Below, one piece after another: positions 53,956 to 57,384 of a DNA stretch of 57,384 nt. Both the position numbers and the translations under genes were made by a program. The first letter of the stretch is position 1. Every line of letters starts with the position of its first letter. This DNA is from Rhodobiaceae bacterium (GTDB lineage Bacteria > Pseudomonadota > Alphaproteobacteria > Rhizobiales > Aestuariivirgaceae): the NCBI GenBank assembly GCA_009885825.1, contig VFJY01000080.1:1-57384 (forward strand), written 5' to 3'. The notes below the pieces were generated by a model that made no database searches, had not been told where the DNA came from, and worked only from the letters and a program-made list of their open reading frames with translations.

Positions 53956-54048
53956 TTTCTTCAATCTCTATCAATCCCGATGTGCCCTCCGCTGCCGCCT
54001 CAACAGGACCGACCCTTCATACTGGCAGATGTCACAAAAGCAAAGACT

Positions 54049-54804
54049 TCAGGTGGACTCGCCGGCGTCAAACCGGCTGGGCGCGGGCAACAGCGCTGGC
54101 CTGAAACGCGGCATTAGGCGGCGCGCCCGTTTTCCCGAAGAAAATGCATAGACCTGCTTGACCGCTTCAACCATAATCACGCCCGCAAGACGCGGCGCCA
54201 GCCAGTCTCCGACGCGCTCAAATGCCGGGGCGGCCTTGAGAACGACGCGCCTTGAGATGGGCGGCATCCGCAGCGCATAGGTCCAGGAAACCGCCGAAAA
54301 CTGCGCCTCCCGCAGCAGGCCGCTCAATTGGGTCCTGGAAAAGGGCTGGCCATAGCCAAAGGGCGAGGAATCAAAACTCGCCCACAGGCCCCGGCGGTTT
54401 GGCACCACCAGAATGAGCTTGCCCTGCGGCGCCATAATCCGCCAGATTTCCTGCAGCATTTCAATGGGACTGTCGGTGAGCTCAAGGCCATGAACCACCA
54501 GGGCTAAATCAACCGTGCTTTCCAGCAAGGGGAGGTCAAATTCATCGACCAGCGCTGATTTCACCAGCCCCGCCGGCGGCCAGTGAATGACGCCCTGGCG
54601 CGCCATCATGAAGGAAAAATTGCGCTCGGCCTCACCTGCTATCTCATCCAGATAGGGCGTTGTGTAACCCAGCCCCAGAAAGCAGGCGCCACGCAGCGAC
54701 TCGGTTTTCTGCTTCAGTTTTTCGGAGATCAGCCGGCGGGTGGCAATTCCCAAAGGACTGGCGTAGAACTCGCGTAACTCAACAACATCCATGATGGCGC
54801 TCAT
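54049..54804 (-). CDS. Class I SAM-dependent methyltransferase
   Basis: This is a 251-residue protein with a methyltransferase type 11 core: motif I ACFLGLGYTTPYLDEIAGEA, VDLALVVHGLELTDSP, and MAPQGKLILVVPNRRGLWA. The C-terminus ends in a basic/aromatic stretch (KRARRLMPRFRPAL). The substrate is unknown. It is divergent from gloB and 93 bases upstream of the chorismate mutase gene on the same strand, so it may share their transcript. Confidence 0.85.
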   Translation of the reverse strand: MSAIMDVVELREFYASPLGIATRRLISEKLKQKTESLRGACFLGLGYTTPYLDEIAGEAERNFSFMMARQGVIHWPPAGLVKSALVDEFDLPLLESTVDLALVVHGLELTDSPIEMLQEIWRIMAPQGKLILVVPNRRGLWASFDSSPFGYGQPFSRTQLSGLLREAQFSAVSWTYALRMPPISRRVVLKAAPAFERVGDWLAPRLAGVIMVEAVKQVYAFSSGKRARRLMPRFRPALLPAPSRFDAGEST

Positions 54805-54858
54805 TAGCGGGTAATGCGATGGCGGTCATCAGCGAAAAATAAATGGGGTTAGCAATTC

Positions 54859-55632
54859 ATGTCTCAATTCAGTATTCATCAATTCATGTGCCGTTCAGAC
54901 AACTACGGGGTCGTCATCCATGACCCCAAGACCATGGCAACCGCCTCGATTGATGCGCCAGACGCGAATGCGGTTGAGCAGGAGCTAAGAAAGCTTGGGC
55001 ACAGGCTCACCGATATTTTTACGACCCATCATCACGAAGACCATGTTGCCGGAAATTTGCGCCTGAAAGAGATGTATGGCTGCAAGATCACCGGGCCAAC
55101 CGGCGAGGCCGACAGGATTCCGGGCATTGATGTGAAGATCACAGGCGGCGAAAAATTTGAATGGGCGGGCCGCGAAGTCAAGGTCTTTGACTGCCCCGGC
55201 CACACCAAGGGCCACATCGCCTTTCACATTCCAAGCGAAAATTCCCTGTTTGCCGGCGACACGGTTTTTGCCATGGGCTGTGGCCGGGTGATCGAGGGAA
55301 CGATCGGCGAGATGTGGAATTCAGTCAACCAGTTCCGCGCCCTTCCCCCCGCCACCATGGTTTATTGCGGCCATGAATACACCGAGGCCAATTGCCGGTT
55401 CGCGCTTTCGGTTGAACCGGGCAATCATCAACTCCAGCAACGGGCCAAACGCGTCGCCGAACAGCGTTCCCGCAATGAAATGACCTGCCCAACTTCTCTT
55501 GCCGACGAACTGAAAACCAATCCCTTCATGCGCTGCGACAGCCTGGAGATCAGAATGAATCTGGGCCTTGAGCGGGCAACTGATGCGGAAGTTTTCGCCG
55601 AACTCAGAACCCGCAAGAACAGTTTCCAGTGA
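54859..55632 (+). CDS. gloB: Hydroxyacylglutathione hydrolase (glyoxalase II)
   Basis: GloB hydrolyses S-lactoylglutathione, finishing methylglyoxal detoxification. The 257-residue metallo-beta-lactamase-fold protein has the dinuclear metal motif FTTHHHEDHVAGN, then FDCPGHTKGHIAFHIP, FAGDTVFAMGCGRVIEG, and YCGHEYTEANCRFAL. The C-terminal helical domain (RMNLGL-like ends, RTRKNSFQ) is present. The haloacid dehalogenase-like gene starts just past its stop. Confidence 0.96.
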   Translation: MSQFSIHQFMCRSDNYGVVIHDPKTMATASIDAPDANAVEQELRKLGHRLTDIFTTHHHEDHVAGNLRLKEMYGCKITGPTGEADRIPGIDVKITGGEKFEWAGREVKVFDCPGHTKGHIAFHIPSENSLFAGDTVFAMGCGRVIEGTIGEMWNSVNQFRALPPATMVYCGHEYTEANCRFALSVEPGNHQLQQRAKRVAEQRSRNEMTCPTSLADELKTNPFMRCDSLEIRMNLGLERATDAEVFAELRTRKNSFQ

Positions 55633-55643
55633 CGGAAAGTGAC

Positions 55644-56366
55644 ATGAAACTGAGTGGCTTCAAGGCCCTGACGTTCGACTGCTATGGCACGTTGATTGAT
55701 TGGGAAAACGGCATGATCGAGGCGCTCAGGCCGCTGACCTTGCGGATGAAGAAGCCGCTGGCGCGCGATGGCATTCTGGAAGCGCATGCACGCCATGAAT
55801 CCTCGCAGCAGGTTTACACGCCCGCCATGAAATACAGCGAGCTGCTCGCCGTGGTATACAAGCGCCTCGCCGAGGAGTGGGGCCTCGCGGCGTCCCTTGA
55901 AGAGTGCCAAGCCTATGGCAACTCGGTGAAGGACTGGGTTGCGTTTCCGGATTCCGTCGAATCGCTGGCCTATCTCAAGAAACACTACAAGCTCGTCATT
56001 TTGTCGAACATCGACAACGTCAGCTTCGCCAGCAGCAACCAGCGCCTGCAGGCCGTGTTCGATGCGGTCTATACCGCGCAGGATGTGGGCTCCTACAAGC
56101 CCAGCGACCGCAATTTCGAGTACATGATCGCCAAGCTGCAAGGCCTTGGCATTGGAAAGTCCGAAATTCTTCACACCGCCGAAAGCCTCTTCCACGATCA
56201 TGCCCCGGCCAACAGGCACAGCCTGGCGTCCTGCTGGATCCACCGCCGCCACGGTCAACAGGGTTTTGGCGCGACGATGAATCCAGGTGTTGCGCCCAAA
56301 TACGATTTCCACTTCCGCAGCATGGCCGAAATGGTCGCGGCGCATCGGCGGGAAGTAGGGAGTTGA
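55644..56366 (+). CDS. HAD-family hydrolase, haloacid dehalogenase type II-like
   Basis: This 240-residue protein has the HAD motifs: nucleophile Asp in ALTFDCYGTLIDWENG, motif II in KLVILSNIDN, the lysine in GSYKPSDRNF, and an acidic/His end HTAESLFHDHAPANRH. The type II L-2-haloacid dehalogenase layout suggests a 2-haloacid or small phosphate ester substrate. ATG 55644 has GGAAA six bases upstream; GTG 55629, overlapping the gloB stop, is an alternative. It is probably cotranscribed with gloB. Confidence 0.85.
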   Translation: MKLSGFKALTFDCYGTLIDWENGMIEALRPLTLRMKKPLARDGILEAHARHESSQQVYTPAMKYSELLAVVYKRLAEEWGLAASLEECQAYGNSVKDWVAFPDSVESLAYLKKHYKLVILSNIDNVSFASSNQRLQAVFDAVYTAQDVGSYKPSDRNFEYMIAKLQGLGIGKSEILHTAESLFHDHAPANRHSLASCWIHRRHGQQGFGATMNPGVAPKYDFHFRSMAEMVAAHRREVGS

Positions 56367-56408
56367 TTGTCAGGCAAGCCAATTCGCGATGCGCTGCGCG
56401 ACACGACC

Positions 56409-57323
56409 CTAACCTTCCGCAGCGCGCGATCTGATGAGAAAAATCTGGCGGCCAAAAATGCTGATCAAAACCGCCCCGATAACAATGCTTCCGCCGACAA
56501 AGGCCGCTTGGTTCGGTGTTTCGCCCACGATCAGCCAGGGCCAGAGGGGATTGATCACCGCGTCAAGCATCGCAATTAAGCACAATGTGATGGCGGGCAC
56601 GGACACAGCGCCCCGAATATAAAACATCAGGGGAATCGCCAGTTGCAAAAGGCCCATGGCGGCCAGCAGGGCCACTTCCCGTCCACCGACATCAAAACCC
56701 CCGCCCGGGTGTCCCGCCGAGAAGCCCATAAACCCTGCGAACAGGAAAGTCAGGAAACCACCAAAGCAAATGGCGGGAACCATGTCAAAATCGCGGTACT
56801 TTCTCAGCGCCAGGGTCTGTCCGGCAAACAGCATGGGAACGCCGAGACACATCAGCAGACCCAGCCATTCACCGGCCTCCAGACCGTCACCCGCGATAAT
56901 GCCGACGCCAAGCACCGCCAGTCCGGCGGCTACCCAGGATTCAACGCCAGCTTTTTCGCCCGTCACCAGTGGCCCCAAAAGACCTATGAACAAAGGGGAT
57001 GTCGCACCAATGACAGAGACGGTCGCGGTGCTGACCATGGTCAGGGAAGATACATAAAGTGTTGAGCCGACGGAAAAAAACAAGGCGGAAGAAAGCAGGG
57101 CAATTTTTGGGACTTCTGCAAACTTCCGAAAAGTATCGCGCCCATAGACGGAGATCAGGTAAATTAGAAGCGCCACACCCGTCCAAAAACCGCGCCAGCA
57201 ATTGAGTTGCCAGCCATCAAGACCTGGCATCAAGCGCACAAATACGCCAGACAGGCTCCAACCCAATGTTGCGAGAAGCACGAAGAGAACGCCCGTCCCG
57301 TAGCTCTGTTCAAGTTTTTGCAA
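56409..57323 (-). CDS. DMT (EamA) family transporter
   Basis: This is a 304-residue inner-membrane protein with ten hydrophobic helices in two EamA repeats. Features include LFVLLATLGWSLSGVFVRL at the start, SSALFFSVGSTLYVSSLTMVST and ATSPLFIGLLGPLVTGEKAG in the first repeat, and NPLWPWLIVGETPNQAAFVGG in the second. Members export amino acids or other metabolites; the substrate is unknown. The start appears to be TTG 57323. The last 61 bases of the window beyond it hold nothing recognisable. Confidence 0.87.
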   Translation of the reverse strand: MQKLEQSYGTGVLFVLLATLGWSLSGVFVRLMPGLDGWQLNCWRGFWTGVALLIYLISVYGRDTFRKFAEVPKIALLSSALFFSVGSTLYVSSLTMVSTATVSVIGATSPLFIGLLGPLVTGEKAGVESWVAAGLAVLGVGIIAGDGLEAGEWLGLLMCLGVPMLFAGQTLALRKYRDFDMVPAICFGGFLTFLFAGFMGFSAGHPGGGFDVGGREVALLAAMGLLQLAIPLMFYIRGAVSVPAITLCLIAMLDAVINPLWPWLIVGETPNQAAFVGGSIVIGAVLISIFGRQIFLIRSRAAEG

Positions 57324-57384
57324 TACGCAACCCGTCCAATTTCATTGGCCTTATACAGAATCAAGCCCGAAGCTTCACGTTGTC

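Overview
The window is a gene-dense stretch of a GC-rich alphaproteobacterial chromosome, most like Hyphomicrobiales (Rhizobiales) by gene content. Supporting signs are the rpsP-rimM-trmD-rplS order, alphaproteobacterial families (DUF2794, DUF2125, TIGR02302/DUF4175, MJ0042 zinc ribbon beside ftsE), short type-2 argC, ethylmalonyl-CoA pathway enzymes, a class II (B12-dependent) ribonucleotide reductase, and a CtrA-type box before ftsE. Many genes overlap by 1-4 bases, so coupled operons dominate.

Layout. 1-3662: ffh (cut by the window edge), rpsP, rimM, trmD, rplS and a clear terminator. 3677-6052: a methyltransferase and a foreign-looking PD-(D/E)xK nuclease-like gene preceded by an in-frame TGA. 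6165-13066: leuC with a good promoter, a PilZ protein, a flavin amine oxidase, argC, leuD and an AEC transporter. 13063-14920: mesaconyl-CoA hydratase and a malyl-CoA thioesterase/lyase-like protein. 14921-18433: a coupled trio (FAD oxidoreductase, pyridoxal kinase-like, Ser/Thr dehydratase-like), then a small gene behind a leader that holds an 8-residue ORF. 18434-23859: htpG with a heat-shock-like promoter, VOC protein, DUF2794, BI-1 protein, PhhB, ThpR and a TesA-like esterase. 23943-30224: YbbA-YbbP exporter, cobalamin adenosyltransferase, rhomboid protease, etfBA. 30350-35347: membrane methyltransferase, fatty acid hydroxylase, GST, MFS transporter, hydroxyacyl-CoA dehydrogenase, TlpA-like protein. 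35386-41993: argH, an LptM-like small lipoprotein, lysA, TIGR02302, hpt, zinc-ribbon protein. 42056-44421: CtrA box, ftsEX, plsC.

44422-46984 is the clearest accessory patch. It holds a long hairpin, a strong leftward promoter with a palindrome in its spacer, a decayed IS1595-type transposase with its small companion gene, and a protein with a HEPN-type RxxxxH motif. 46985-57323 returns to housekeeping: nrdJ, a ChaC-like protein, DUF2125, the Phe/Tyr branch (chorismate mutase, hisC-type aminotransferase, tyrC), a methyltransferase, gloB, a haloacid dehalogenase-like protein and a DMT transporter.

How the genes work together. Mch, the malyl-CoA enzyme, hydroxyacyl-CoA dehydrogenase, EtfAB and the cobalamin adenosyltransferase fit C2/C4 carbon assimilation through CoA esters, with B12 also serving NrdJ. 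leuCD, argC, argH, lysA, hisC and tyrC supply amino acids. No tRNA, rRNA, CRISPR array, integrase or complete prophage was seen. The best candidates for something undescribed are the 44.4-47.0 kb patch, the nuclease-like gene at 4.7-6.05 kb, the flavin/PLP trio and the 8-codon leader ORF.
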